From WTKG01 sp963735005 (lineage in GTDB: Bacteria > Actinomycetota > Actinomycetes > Actinomycetales > Demequinaceae), in assembly GCA_963735005.1 (NCBI GenBank), contig CAVTJA010000006.1, positions 186,001-250,000 of the forward strand: a DNA stretch of 64,000 nt, read 5' to 3'. The position numbers and the translations under genes were made by a program. Under the pieces are notes generated by a model that saw only the letters and a program-made list of their open reading frames with translations, searched no databases and was not told the DNA's origin. Positions 8,847 through 18,211 of this stretch are shown here, piece after piece (the stretch's first letter is position 1; every line of letters begins with the position of its first letter).

Positions 8847-10688
8847 CTAGCCCGCCAGGGCGTCCGCGACGCGGGCCGCGATGATGCCCGCCGCGTCGTC
8901 CACCGCGAGGTTCTCGCTCGCGCCGGTCGCGCGCGTCTTCAGCTCGATCGTGCCGTCCGCGAGGCCCTTGCCCACCACGGCGATGAACGGCGCGCCCACC
9001 AGCTCGGCGTCCTTGAACTTCACGCCCGGGCTGGCCTTGGGGCGGTCGTCAAGGCACACCTCGACGCCCGCTGCCTCGAGCGACGCGGCAAGCGCCTCGG
9101 CGCCCGCGAGCACCTCGGGCTCCTTGCCTGCCGCGACCACGTGCACGTGATACGGCGCCACGTGGGCCGGCCACACAAGCCCGAGCTCGTCGTTGTTGTT
9201 CTCGGCGAACAGCGCGAGTGCGCGCGTCACGCCGATCCCGTAGGACCCCATCGTCACCACGACCTGCTTGCCGTTCTCGTCAAGCACCTTGAGGTCGAGC
9301 GCCTCTGCGTACTTGCGGCCAAGCTGGAAGATGTGGCCGATCTCCACGCCGCGCGCGAGCTCGAGCGGGCCGGAGCCGTCGGGGGCAGGGTCGCCAGCGC
9401 GCACCTCGGCTGCCTCGATGGTGCCGTCGGCCTCGAAGTCCCGGCCAGCCGTGAGGTCGAACACGTGCTTGCCGGACGCGTCTGCGCCGGTGATCCACCG
9501 CGTCCCAGGGACGATGCGCGGGTCAAGCAAGTACGGGATCGCGCCTCCGGAGGTGGTCAGCACGGGCTTGCCGTTGGCATCGAGCGCGAAGCCTCCTGAC
9601 ACGGTCACCTTGCCATCGCGGGCCTGCGGGCCCAGCACGCCGGGGCCGATGTACCCCTTGACCAGCTGCGGGTGCTTGGCGAAGTCGGCATCGGTCGCGG
9701 GCTCGACCTCGCTGGGCGCGAGCGCTGCCTCGACGCGGGCGGGGTCGACCTCGCGGTCGCCGGGCACGCCCACAACCACGAGCGACCGCTCCCCCGTCAC
9801 CGAGGTCACGGCGAGCACGACGTTCTTGAGCGTGTCGGCGGCGGTCCACGCGCGGTCGGCGCGCGGGTGCACCGCGTTGGCGAGTTCGACCAGCGACTCG
9901 ATCGTGGCGGCGTCGGGGGTGTCCTCGACATGCGCCGCGGGGGCGCCGTCAAGCGGCACCGAGTCGGGGACGGGCGTCGTGACGGCCTCGACATTCGCGG
10001 CGTACCCGCCTGGCGAGCGCACGTATGTGTCCTCCCCGATCTCGGTGGGGCTGAGGAACTCCTCGGACTTCGAGCCGCCCATCGCGCCGGCGTTCGCCGC
10101 CACGATCACGTACTCGAGCCCGAGCCGGTCGAAGATCTTGACGTACGCCTCGCGCTGCGCCTGGTACGACGCGTCGAGCCCTGCGTCGGTGTAGTCGAAC
10201 GAGTACGCGTCCTTCATGATGAACTCGCGGCCGCGCAGTAGCCCGGCACGCGGGCGAGCCTCGTCGCGGTACTTGGTCTGGATTTGGTACAGCGACAGCG
10301 GCAGATCCTTGTACGACGAGTACAGGTCCTTCACGAGCAGCGTGAACATCTCCTCGTGCGTGGGCGCGAGCAGCATGTCCGTGCCCTTGCGGTCCTGGAG
10401 GCGGAACAGGTTGGGGCCGTACTCGGTCCAGCGGCCAGTGGCCTCGTAGGGCTCGCGCGGCAGCAGCGCCGGGAAGTGAACCTCTTGGCAGCCCGCCTCG
10501 TTCATGCCGTCGCGGACGACGGCCTCCACCTTCGCCAACACGCGCAGGCCGAGCGGCAGCCACGTGTAGATGCCGGGCGCGGCGCGACGGATGTAGCCGG
10601 CGCGCACCAGCAAGCGGTGGCTGGCGACCTCGGCATCGGCCGGGTCCTCGCGGAGCGTGCGAAGGAAGAGAGTCGACATGCGGAGCAT
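8847..10688 (-). CDS. proS: Prolyl-tRNA synthetase (bacterial type with editing domain)
   Basis: Charges tRNA-Pro with proline. The roughly 613-residue protein starts MLRMSTLFLRTLREDPADAE and has the class II motifs, for example IYTWLPLGLRVLAKV in motif 1 and TKYRDEARPRAGLLRGREF in motif 2. A long insertion between motifs 2 and 3 (about residues 220-400) is the INS editing domain that hydrolyses mischarged Ala-tRNA-Pro. The C-terminal anticodon-binding domain includes HVVAAGKEPEVLAGAEALA. The start at 10688 is chosen by homology. It converges on the DUF4439 gene with only 18 bp between the stop codons. Confidence 0.95.
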   Translation of the reverse strand: MLRMSTLFLRTLREDPADAEVASHRLLVRAGYIRRAAPGIYTWLPLGLRVLAKVEAVVRDGMNEAGCQEVHFPALLPREPYEATGRWTEYGPNLFRLQDRKGTDMLLAPTHEEMFTLLVKDLYSSYKDLPLSLYQIQTKYRDEARPRAGLLRGREFIMKDAYSFDYTDAGLDASYQAQREAYVKIFDRLGLEYVIVAANAGAMGGSKSEEFLSPTEIGEDTYVRSPGGYAANVEAVTTPVPDSVPLDGAPAAHVEDTPDAATIESLVELANAVHPRADRAWTAADTLKNVVLAVTSVTGERSLVVVGVPGDREVDPARVEAALAPSEVEPATDADFAKHPQLVKGYIGPGVLGPQARDGKVTVSGGFALDANGKPVLTTSGGAIPYLLDPRIVPGTRWITGADASGKHVFDLTAGRDFEADGTIEAAEVRAGDPAPDGSGPLELARGVEIGHIFQLGRKYAEALDLKVLDENGKQVVVTMGSYGIGVTRALALFAENNNDELGLVWPAHVAPYHVHVVAAGKEPEVLAGAEALAASLEAAGVEVCLDDRPKASPGVKFKDAELVGAPFIAVVGKGLADGTIELKTRATGASENLAVDDAAGIIAARVADALAG

Positions 10689-10738
10689 GCGTGAAAGTCT
10701 AGCCGCGCGGGCGCCGGACGCTTCGCGTCCCCGACGAA

Positions 10739-13735
10739 TCAGTACTTGGTGCAGTTGTGGCGGTGCCCCGGCCGCCACCACGGCAAACTATTCCTCCGGT
10801 CGAAGTCGTAGCGCACGTCCGTCCGGCCGCCGTGGTCGAGCACCACGGAGAACGTCCGGCATTCGCCCCTGAACTCCTTTGACGTTTTCCACACGTAGGT
10901 CCACCAGCCGCCGCCCCAGTAGTGCAGCGCGTGCGCGCCGAGACCCCGAGCGTCAACGTAGCCACCCGCGTCGTCACCCGAGTCGCATTCCAGCTGGTAC
11001 GAGCGGAGGTCGATCACGCTGCGGTCTCGCACTGGCCGGCCGTCGGCGTCGACGACGCGGAAGGCGATGGGGATTGCCCGACCGGCGTTCGCCGTGTTGA
11101 CGCCGGGTTCGTCCGCGACGCCCCAGCCCCAGCGGTCAATTCGCAGCCCGCCATCACTCACGACCGGCACGGTATCCGTGACGCGCGTCCCCGTGAGCCT
11201 GCTCTTCGCGTGGAGGTTAACGTCCGTCGAATCCGACGGCAGGGGGATCTCAATAAAGGTGCAGCCTTGGTCGTCCGTAGTGGTCGCGAAGCTTGCGCCC
11301 AGCACCGTCACATCGACGATGTCGGTGACCCCGTCGTCTGCGACCTCGGGCTCGAACCCGCACAAGTACGTGCCGTACATCTGGCCCGCGACCGCGTCGC
11401 CCGGGAGACGCACCTTCATCTCCTTGACCACCTGGACGCCCCCTGCTCCGGTGCCCGTGAAGTCAATGCGGTGGACGCCCGGAACGGCCTCGGGCACCTG
11501 TATCGACGCTGCGATTGTGCCGTTCTCGTCGGCAGTCACGGATCCCAGATCGGTGATCTCCGAGTTGAACGTCATAGCGACGGTGCTGTACGGCGCGAAG
11601 CCGCTGAGCACAAAGTCAAAGAAGTCGCCGACGGACGAGTCGACGGGCGCCGATCCAAACGCTCCGCCGTTCACGGTGTCGGGGCTCGTGCTGTACGAGG
11701 CTGCGCAAGCCGCCGAAGATGTGCCCTTGTATGCCGCCAGCACGCTGCAGGCGATAGTCTCCTGACCCGAACTTGTCGGGTGGAACAGCCCTCGCGAGCG
11801 GTCGTAGCGAAGCGCGACAGACTCGGCGGCGGCCCCAGGAGGCTCGACGAGGTTGCCGAGAATGTCGGCCTTTTGGGTCTCGAGGTAAGCAATCACGTCG
11901 TCGACGCTGCCCGACACCCCCGACCATGCGGCGGACAGGTCGCAGTCTCCGTCGAACGGGTTCGCCTTGTTCGCCACGCAAGCACGCCACACGCCGTACT
12001 GGGCCATCAGCGAGTCGACCTGAGCGCGCGCCACCGGGTCGCCGTCGCCGTGGACGTTGAGCAGCCTGTCAATCTCCTGATCGACGTTCGCGTCGTTGAA
12101 GCCGTTCGCGAGCACCGCGCCGCTCGCGCCGGGGCACAGCGGGTTCGAGCCGAATGCGCCCTTGACGTCCACGAGCTCAAGGTTCGGCGAATTCGTAGCC
12201 GCGACCGCGTCGGATATCTCCGTGTTGATACGCGCTGCGCGGTCTCGCATGATCGCAATGTCCGTGGAGCTCACGCCTCCGCACCACGCGGGCGCGTCCT
12301 CGACGGACGGCAGGATGTCCGGGTAGTCGAGCTGCATGATCCGCGCGTTCGGGAATGCGTCGAGCAGCTGCGACTGAGCCCACTGTTCCTTTGCCTGAAG
12401 CGCATCGATCTTCTGGCCCGCGTGGGTGAACAGGTCGATATTTGCGCAACTGGCGACATGGTTCGCGAGGAACTCGACCTCGCCGGGCGAGTCGGGGTAC
12501 GCCGCGATGACCCTGCGCAACAGGTTTGGCACCACGCATGACTGCACGATGTCGCCGAATCCCGCGTCGTTGCCCCCCATGCCAACCGTGACGAGGTCGA
12601 CGTCGTCCGGAGTCAGGCCCGCCGACGCGAGCCGGGCAACCACCTGCGAGACCTGGCTATCGGGGTCAACAGCGCCTCCGACCGTGCCAACGATCGCGGG
12701 CGTGCCAGCGGGTTCGATCAGGGCGCCGCTACAGGTCTCATCGATCAGGACGACCTCGGATTCGGGCTCAAGCTGGTCGCGGTTGAGCTTCGCGTAGTTG
12801 GCGAGCGCACGGTGGCACCGGTTGCCGTCGGCGGCGAGCTCGTCCACATACGTGTTCTCCTGTGGCCCAACCTGGTCAGGGTAATTGGAGCCGTTCTCGT
12901 ACGCGGTGCCAAGGTACTCGGTGGTGTCCGTGATCGAGTTGCCGGCGCCCTCGCCCGATTGGTATGAGTCCCCCACCGCGACATAGACGAAGTTTTCATC
13001 CGGTGGCCGCACCACGAGTTTGTCGGACGTCAGCCTTGGGTTGACCGGAAATGACTCGTCGGGCGCGTTGTCGGCTACAAACGCGTAGTACGCAATTCCT
13101 TCGGGGCCTGGTTGAGAAATGAACCTACAGATGGTTGGAAACGTCGTGAGCGACTCGCACACACGGTGCCCGTCCTCGCGATACACGCTCACCGAATAGC
13201 CCCCCGTTGTTGGCGGCGTGACCTTCGCTTCGATCAGCTGGTAGTCGTTGCCAAATTCCACCGGGCCGAAGGAGACCCAGTCGCCTTGCCAGCCGACGTT
13301 GGTGATAGTAATCGGGCTCGACACCGCGCGGACGTCCTGAGTCGGCGGGCCAGTCGTGGGCGTGTCTGCGGCGACGTATGCGACGTACGTTTTCGACGAG
13401 TTTGTGTCCGGGTGCGACGTGAATGAGCACCCCGTGGGGAAGGTACCCGACGACCGGCACACGCGCTTGCCGGCATCGTCATAGACGCTGACTCGATAGT
13501 CCCCGTACGTCGCCGGCGTCACGCTGATTTCCACGACGGAGTAGTCGGTGTTGACCGTGGTCTCGAGAGTCGTCGCGGTCCACGGATCGAAGGTGCCCGA
13601 CCACGGAAGCTGCGGATCCGAGGCGGCGTGCGCAGGAGCCGCAACCATGGTCATCGTTGCTGCAGCGGCCAGGGCGGTTGTCGTCACCGCCGCGCGCCGA
13701 AGGATGCCGGTGTGAGTTGCGCCAGGGTTCCGCAT
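10739..13735 (-). CDS. Large secreted SGNH/GDSL hydrolase with tandem N-terminal beta-domains and a C-terminal PxKF-like domain
   Basis: A 998-residue exported protein. Residues 1-37 form a signal peptide ending in AHA. Residues about 60-140 and 155-240 are two related beta-rich repeats, each with a Cys pair and the pattern YRVSVY/YSVSVY. The catalytic SGNH domain begins near residue 250 with GDSYQSGEG (block I, Ser257), then GMGGNDAGFG (block III) and FHPTSSG (block V, with His). A beta-sandwich segment follows. The last 110 residues resemble the PxKF domain of actinobacterial surface proteins (NTANAGRAIPIAFRV, YVWKTSKEFRGECRTFSVVL). Many Cys suggest disulfides. It is probably an extracellular esterase or lipase; substrate unknown. 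Confidence 0.8.
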   Translation of the reverse strand: MRNPGATHTGILRRAAVTTTALAAAATMTMVAAPAHAASDPQLPWSGTFDPWTATTLETTVNTDYSVVEISVTPATYGDYRVSVYDDAGKRVCRSSGTFPTGCSFTSHPDTNSSKTYVAYVAADTPTTGPPTQDVRAVSSPITITNVGWQGDWVSFGPVEFGNDYQLIEAKVTPPTTGGYSVSVYREDGHRVCESLTTFPTICRFISQPGPEGIAYYAFVADNAPDESFPVNPRLTSDKLVVRPPDENFVYVAVGDSYQSGEGAGNSITDTTEYLGTAYENGSNYPDQVGPQENTYVDELAADGNRCHRALANYAKLNRDQLEPESEVVLIDETCSGALIEPAGTPAIVGTVGGAVDPDSQVSQVVARLASAGLTPDDVDLVTVGMGGNDAGFGDIVQSCVVPNLLRRVIAAYPDSPGEVEFLANHVASCANIDLFTHAGQKIDALQAKEQWAQSQLLDAFPNARIMQLDYPDILPSVEDAPAWCGGVSSTDIAIMRDRAARINTEISDAVAATNSPNLELVDVKGAFGSNPLCPGASGAVLANGFNDANVDQEIDRLLNVHGDGDPVARAQVDSLMAQYGVWRACVANKANPFDGDCDLSAAWSGVSGSVDDVIAYLETQKADILGNLVEPPGAAAESVALRYDRSRGLFHPTSSGQETIACSVLAAYKGTSSAACAASYSTSPDTVNGGAFGSAPVDSSVGDFFDFVLSGFAPYSTVAMTFNSEITDLGSVTADENGTIAASIQVPEAVPGVHRIDFTGTGAGGVQVVKEMKVRLPGDAVAGQMYGTYLCGFEPEVADDGVTDIVDVTVLGASFATTTDDQGCTFIEIPLPSDSTDVNLHAKSRLTGTRVTDTVPVVSDGGLRIDRWGWGVADEPGVNTANAGRAIPIAFRVVDADGRPVRDRSVIDLRSYQLECDSGDDAGGYVDARGLGAHALHYWGGGWWTYVWKTSKEFRGECRTFSVVLDHGGRTDVRYDFDRRNSLPWWRPGHRHNCTKY

Positions 13736-13886
13736 GGGGTGCCTTCCAGGAATGCATGGCTGAGAAGTCCCTTCAAATCTATGAAGGCGTCCCCACCGTG
13801 TCCTGTTGAAAGGTCACATCGGCCTGTGCAGTTCATCACACGCGCGGACCCGAGCGCACGGGGCTCCCGCGCGCAATTGACGCGGG

Positions 13887-14018
13887 TTATCCGCGCGCGC
13901 CGACGACGATCGTGGCGATCAGCGCCGCCGCAACACCAATGCCGGCGAGGTGCCCCCGCGGGAGAGCACGTGCCCTCGCGAGCATGCGCCCCAGCCTCCC
14001 TCGCGGCTTGTGAGACAT
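13887..14018 (-). CDS. Small single-pass membrane protein (43 residues)
   Basis: A short reading frame starting at ATG 14016-14018 and ending at TAA 13887-13889. The product starts MSHKPRGRLGRMLARARALP, is very basic in its first 24 residues, and then has a hydrophobic helix (AGIGVAAALIATIVVGARG). This looks like a small inner-membrane protein with a positive cytoplasmic tail. A GGGCGAG ribosome-binding site sits just upstream, and the start lies 9 bp after the stop of the upstream lipoprotein gene, so the two are probably co-translated. No family is recognised. The rest of 13736-14027 shows no other gene. Confidence 0.5.
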   Translation of the reverse strand: MSHKPRGRLGRMLARARALPRGHLAGIGVAAALIATIVVGARG

Positions 14019-14027
14019 CGGCTCGCC

Positions 14028-14651
14028 CTACGCGTCCCGCTCCCACACGAACACCATGAGCTCGACCGGGGTGTCGTGCAGGACCGATATCGCCTCGTCC
14101 GTGAGCGCTTGCGGCGCCCACAGCCCACTGCCGAGGTCGCTCACCGCGGAGCGAAGTTCCGCGAGCTGCGTGTCGTTGAGCAACACCCATCCGGTGACCG
14201 ACGCGGACATCGCCGCGAACTCGTCGCCCCGGTACTCCACCACGGCGGTGCACACGAATGCGACGGTGTAGCCGTCGACGCGGCGCGGCGAGTCACCGAG
14301 CACCGACGGAGTGCAAAACGTGCGGTTCTTCGGGTCCCCATTGGGTTCGCCGACGATGACGCCGCCGGACTTCTCCTCGATGGAATACACGAGTGCCGAC
14401 GCGCCCTCAGACAGGTATCGCCAACCGTCGTCGGCAACCCAACACTCCGAGTACATGGGCTCGAAAAAGGAGCGCGCCGCGGTCACTTCACGCACGAGCA
14501 CCAGGTCCTCGCAGGGCGAGATGCGGGCCTTGATGTCCTTGGGCTGCGGCAGCCACGCCACGTTGTCGGGGCGCTTGACGTTGCCGCAACCCGCGAGCGC
14601 GAGGAGCACCGCCATCGTCGCCACTGCCGCCGTGAGCCTGCGCATGGTCAT
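14028..14651 (-). CDS. Putative lipoprotein of unknown function
   Basis: A 207-residue protein with a signal peptide and lipobox LALAGC, placing Cys22 as the lipidated residue. The mature part contains further cysteines (SPCEDL, SECW, TFCTPS, AFVCTA) that could form two disulfides, and no recognisable enzymatic motif. It follows the GNAT gene in the same direction with a 25-bp gap, and the small basic membrane protein lies just downstream. Export and lipidation are supported by sequence; the role is unknown. Confidence 0.7.
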   Translation of the reverse strand: MTMRRLTAAVATMAVLLALAGCGNVKRPDNVAWLPQPKDIKARISPCEDLVLVREVTAARSFFEPMYSECWVADDGWRYLSEGASALVYSIEEKSGGVIVGEPNGDPKNRTFCTPSVLGDSPRRVDGYTVAFVCTAVVEYRGDEFAAMSASVTGWVLLNDTQLAELRSAVSDLGSGLWAPQALTDEAISVLHDTPVELMVFVWERDA

Positions 14652-14676
14652 ATCGTAGGGTCCCCAGCGCGGAGGG

Positions 14677-15630
14677 CTACAGCATCACAGTGACGAAGGT
14701 GCCAACCCTGGCGAAGCCAAGCGCATGGTACGCGCGCAGCGCCGGCGCGTTGTAGTCGTTGACGTAAAGCGACACCGTGGGCGCGAGGTTCGACCGAATA
14801 TGAGCAGCCACCGCCGCTAGCCCGGACCGCGCGATCCCCTGCTTGCGCGCCAACTTGTGCACCCACACGCCCTGGATCTCCGCGACGCCGTCTCCCGGGC
14901 CGTCGTCCATACCGCGCGCGCCGCGGCCGTGGGACAACACCCCCACCTCGGCTTTGAACACAATCTGGCGGCGGCCGTCAACCACCCCGTACTGGATCAG
15001 CGATCGGCCGCTGCGGATCAGCCACCGTAGCCGCTCCTCATAAGCGGCGCGGCCGTGCAGGAGCGGGTCGTAACCAACCTCGGTGCGGAACATGTCGACG
15101 GCCGCGGGCAGCAGGTAGTCGAAGTCGTCCATGGTCGCGGCGCGCACCGGGTCAAGCGCGAAACCCGACGCGGCCTGCCGCTGTTCACGGGCGGGCGCGG
15201 ACAGCGCCATGAGGTGTTGGGGATCGCGGATCGACCGCGCGGGCCCCCATGCACGCTCGGTGCGCTCCCACAACGGGTGCACCACCTCGGCCTCGCCGAC
15301 GAGGGCACTCGGGCGCGACACGCGGCGCGCAAGGCTGTCGCCGACGGCGTGGAGGGTGTCAAGAGAGGCATCCGGGATGGCGGGGATCAGGTTGGCACCT
15401 GTCCACACGACGCCCACCAGGGCGTTGTCTCGCTCGCCGCGATCGCGGACGCCCCAGAGGCCGCCAGTGCGCAGCCTCCCGGACTCCATCGCCGCCTCGA
15501 TATGCTGCGCCGGCATCACGTAGGCAACGGGGTTCTGACCGCAGATCGCGTAGGCCTCGGCGAGATCCTTGCGCTGAAGCGGCACGACCACGAATCGCGC
15601 GCGCACCCGCCGCAGGAGGCCGTCCGTCAT
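14677..15630 (-). CDS. GNAT-family N-acetyltransferase with DUF4081 N-terminal domain
   Basis: A 317-residue protein. The C-terminal half has the GNAT fold: EIQGVWVHKLARKQGIARSG matches the acetyl-CoA pyrophosphate-binding R/Q-x-x-G-x-G/A loop in degenerate form, and SLYVNDYNAPALRAYHALGF is the typical beta-5/alpha-4 segment. The N-terminal half resembles DUF4081, which precedes the GNAT domain in actinobacterial orthologues encoded beside ispG, for example Rv2867c next to Rv2868c. The same linkage is seen here: ispG ends 31 bp upstream. The acetyl acceptor is not known. Confidence 0.85.
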   Translation of the reverse strand: MTDGLLRRVRARFVVVPLQRKDLAEAYAICGQNPVAYVMPAQHIEAAMESGRLRTGGLWGVRDRGERDNALVGVVWTGANLIPAIPDASLDTLHAVGDSLARRVSRPSALVGEAEVVHPLWERTERAWGPARSIRDPQHLMALSAPAREQRQAASGFALDPVRAATMDDFDYLLPAAVDMFRTEVGYDPLLHGRAAYEERLRWLIRSGRSLIQYGVVDGRRQIVFKAEVGVLSHGRGARGMDDGPGDGVAEIQGVWVHKLARKQGIARSGLAAVAAHIRSNLAPTVSLYVNDYNAPALRAYHALGFARVGTFVTVML

Positions 15631-15661
15631 TGGCGGGCTGCCGTCGGTGCGGGCGGGTGGA

Positions 15662-16807
15662 TCACGACGAGACCGTCACCTCGGGCGTGCCCGCGGGCAT
15701 GTTCTCGGCGATCTTGAGCGCCTCCTCGATGAGCGTCTCGACGATCATGGCTTCGGGCACGGTCTTGACAACCTCGCCCTTGACGAAGATTTGGCCCTTG
15801 CCGTTTCCGGACGCGACCCCGAGGTCCGCCTCGCGGGCCTCGCCCGGCCCATTGACGACGCAACCCATGACTGCCACGCGCAGCGGCACCTCCATGCCGT
15901 CGAGCCCCGCCGTGACCTTCTCTGCGAGCTCGTACACGTCTACCTGGGCGCGCCCGCAACTGGGGCACGACACGATCTCGAGCTTGCGCTCCTTGAGGTT
16001 GAGGCTCTGGAGGATCTGGATCCCGACCTTGACCTCCTCGACCGGCGGGGCGGAGAGGGACACGCGAATGGTGTCGCCGATGCCGCGGCTCAAGAGGGCG
16101 CCAAACGCCGTCGCCGACTTGATGGTGCCCTGGAACGCCGGGCCCGCCTCGGTCACGCCAAGGTGCAGCGGCCAGTCGCCGCGCTCGCTCAGCATCTCGT
16201 AGGCGCGCACCATGATCACGGGGTCGTTGTGCTTGACCGAAATCTTGAAGTCGTGGAAGTCATGCTCCTCGAACAGCGACGCCTCCCACACGGCGGACTC
16301 CACGAGCGCCTCCGGGGTGGCCTTGCCGTACTTCTCGAGCAGGCGCGGGTCAAGCGAACCCGCGTTGACGCCGATGCGGATGGACGTGCCGTGGTCCTTG
16401 GCCGCCTGCGCGATCTCCTTGACCTGGTCGTCAAACTTCTTGATGTTGCCCGGGTTGACGCGCACGGCGGCGCAGCCCGCCTCGATCGCCGCGTACACAT
16501 ACTTGGGTTGGAAGTGAATGTCCGCGATCACGGGGATCTGCGACTTCCTGGCGATCGCGGGAAGGGCGTCGGCGTCGTCCTGCGTGGGGCACGCGACGCG
16601 CACGATGTCGCAGCCGGCGGCGGTCAGCTCGGCGATTTGCTGCAAGGTGGTGTTGACGTCGTGCGTCTTGGTGGTGCACATGGACTGGACGCTGATGGGC
16701 GCGTCGCCGCCCACATAGACAGAGCCGACCTTGATCTTGCGGGTCTTGCGGCGGGGGGCGAGCGTCGCCGCTGGCATGGCGGGCATTCCAAGTCCGATGG
16801 CAGTCAC
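15662..16807 (-). CDS. ispG: 4-hydroxy-3-methylbut-2-enyl diphosphate synthase (flavodoxin/ferredoxin)
   Basis: Iron-sulfur enzyme of the MEP isoprenoid pathway that converts MEcPP to HMBPP. The 381-residue protein has the N-terminal TIM-barrel domain (VQSMCTTKTHDVNTTLQQI, VIADIHFQPKYVYAAIEAG). The C-terminal domain holds the three cluster cysteines, CPSCGR and VMGCVVNGPGEA. Length and motifs are normal for the bacterial single-barrel form. It sits in the conserved order dxr, rip, ispG, GNAT, so two steps of the same pathway flank the site-2 protease gene. Confidence 0.97.
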   Translation of the reverse strand: MTAIGLGMPAMPAATLAPRRKTRKIKVGSVYVGGDAPISVQSMCTTKTHDVNTTLQQIAELTAAGCDIVRVACPTQDDADALPAIARKSQIPVIADIHFQPKYVYAAIEAGCAAVRVNPGNIKKFDDQVKEIAQAAKDHGTSIRIGVNAGSLDPRLLEKYGKATPEALVESAVWEASLFEEHDFHDFKISVKHNDPVIMVRAYEMLSERGDWPLHLGVTEAGPAFQGTIKSATAFGALLSRGIGDTIRVSLSAPPVEEVKVGIQILQSLNLKERKLEIVSCPSCGRAQVDVYELAEKVTAGLDGMEVPLRVAVMGCVVNGPGEAREADLGVASGNGKGQIFVKGEVVKTVPEAMIVETLIEEALKIAENMPAGTPEVTVSS

Positions 16808-16858
16808 AGTTCCAGTATTCCGTACCTTCCTTGGCTCGAGTCCCGCAGGCGCGGGCGT

Positions 16859-18160
16859 CTACAGCAGGCTGACCGGGGCAACGATGTCTGCCACGATCAA
16901 CACTGCGCCGACGAGAATCAATACCGCGAACACCCCGTACGCGAGCGGCATCAGACGAGCGACGTCGACGGGCGCAGGCCGTACCTGACCGCGCACACGC
17001 GCCCAACCGTTCTTCACGGCCTGCCAGAGCGCGCTGGCGATGTGCCCGCCATCGAGCGGCAGTAGCGGGATCATGTTGAACGCGAAAAGCGCCACATTCA
17101 CCGCCGCGATCAGGTTGAGCAGATAGAGCGTGGTGGTGAGCGCGCCGAGGTCCGCAGACGCCACCTCGCCAGCGCTGGACGCCGCGCCGACGATCGACAC
17201 CAGGCCGTCCTGCGACCGGTCCTCCTTGCCGACGATCGCCTTGCCCGCGTTCACGACGCCGCCAGGAAGGTGGAGGATCGCCAAACCGGCGCCCTTGATC
17301 GTCTGGCCAACCGCGTCGAACCCGAAGTACCACGGCTGGCGGATGCGGTCGTAACCAGGGCTCATCCCCAGGAATCCCGCGGGCGCAAGTACGGGGTCTC
17401 CGTTATCGTCGACGATCGCGTTTCCGGCGTCGTCGAACGTGTAATAGTCGCGGGCCGTTGGGGTGATCTGCAGCGTGACGAGCGTGCCGTCGCGCTTCAC
17501 GTCGAACTCGAGCGTCTTGCCGAGGCCGTCGCGCGCCGCAGCCGACAACTCGGACCACGAGGTGATCGCCATTCCGTCGACTGACACCACGCGATCCCCT
17601 GGCTGAAGACCGCCAGCCGCCGCCGCCGAAGGCGGGTCCCCAGCCTCGCACTTGTCGCCGATAGTGGTCATGGCGCACGGGACCACGCTGTCGACGACCG
17701 GCGCGGTAGCGGGCAGGCCGATCGCAAGGCCCATCACGGAGAACAGGACGACCGCGATCACCAGGTTCATCACCGGCCCGCCGGCCATCACGATGACCTT
17801 CTTCCACCACGCGAGGCGGTAGAAGGCGCGATGCTCCTCGCCCTCCTCGACGTGCTCGTTGTCTACCTCTCGGGTGTCGCGGATCAACTGCGCGGCCCAA
17901 CCGCCGCCACGCACCTCCTTGACCTCGCTCGCCGGAGGGATCATTCCCACGAGGCGCACGTAGCCGCCCAGGGGAATCGCTTTCACTCCGTACTCGGTCT
18001 CGCCACGCGGGCGCGACCAGAGAGTCTTGCCGAATCCGACCATGAACTGGCTGACCCGCACGCCGAAGAGTTTCGCGGGCAGCATGTGCCCGAGTTCGTG
18101 CAGCGCAATAGACGCCGCGATCGCGACGACGAAGACGAGAATTCCCAGGGCGAATAACAT
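16859..18160 (-). CDS. rip: Site-2 intramembrane zinc metalloprotease (Rip1/RseP family)
   Basis: Membrane-embedded protease that cleaves transmembrane anti-sigma factors in regulated intramembrane proteolysis. The 433-residue protein begins with a membrane segment bearing the zinc motif HELGH (ASIALHELGHMLPAK). A PDZ domain lies around residues 185-265 (GGLQPGDRVVSVDG), and the third ligand motif is NMIPLLPLDGGHIA. Four hydrophobic segments are visible. Its place between dxr and ispG matches Rv2869c of Mycobacterium tuberculosis. The substrate anti-sigma factor is not encoded in the window. Confidence 0.93.
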   Translation of the reverse strand: MLFALGILVFVVAIAASIALHELGHMLPAKLFGVRVSQFMVGFGKTLWSRPRGETEYGVKAIPLGGYVRLVGMIPPASEVKEVRGGGWAAQLIRDTREVDNEHVEEGEEHRAFYRLAWWKKVIVMAGGPVMNLVIAVVLFSVMGLAIGLPATAPVVDSVVPCAMTTIGDKCEAGDPPSAAAAGGLQPGDRVVSVDGMAITSWSELSAAARDGLGKTLEFDVKRDGTLVTLQITPTARDYYTFDDAGNAIVDDNGDPVLAPAGFLGMSPGYDRIRQPWYFGFDAVGQTIKGAGLAILHLPGGVVNAGKAIVGKEDRSQDGLVSIVGAASSAGEVASADLGALTTTLYLLNLIAAVNVALFAFNMIPLLPLDGGHIASALWQAVKNGWARVRGQVRPAPVDVARLMPLAYGVFAVLILVGAVLIVADIVAPVSLL

Positions 18161-18211
18161 ACGGCTACTGTACGTGCGCCGGGCCTGCGAGGTTCCCGAT
18201 CGTGAGCGGTT

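Noticed and set aside
8842..8854. Short CGGGC-CTA-GCCCG palindrome between convergent genes
   Set aside because: Only five base pairs with a three-base loop that contains the proS stop codon; could be chance in GC-rich DNA.
10922..12541. A 539-codon plus-strand open frame opposite the SGNH hydrolase
   Set aside because: Arg/Val/Ala-rich shadow of high-GC coding DNA with no domain or ribosome-binding site; the minus-strand gene has clear motifs.
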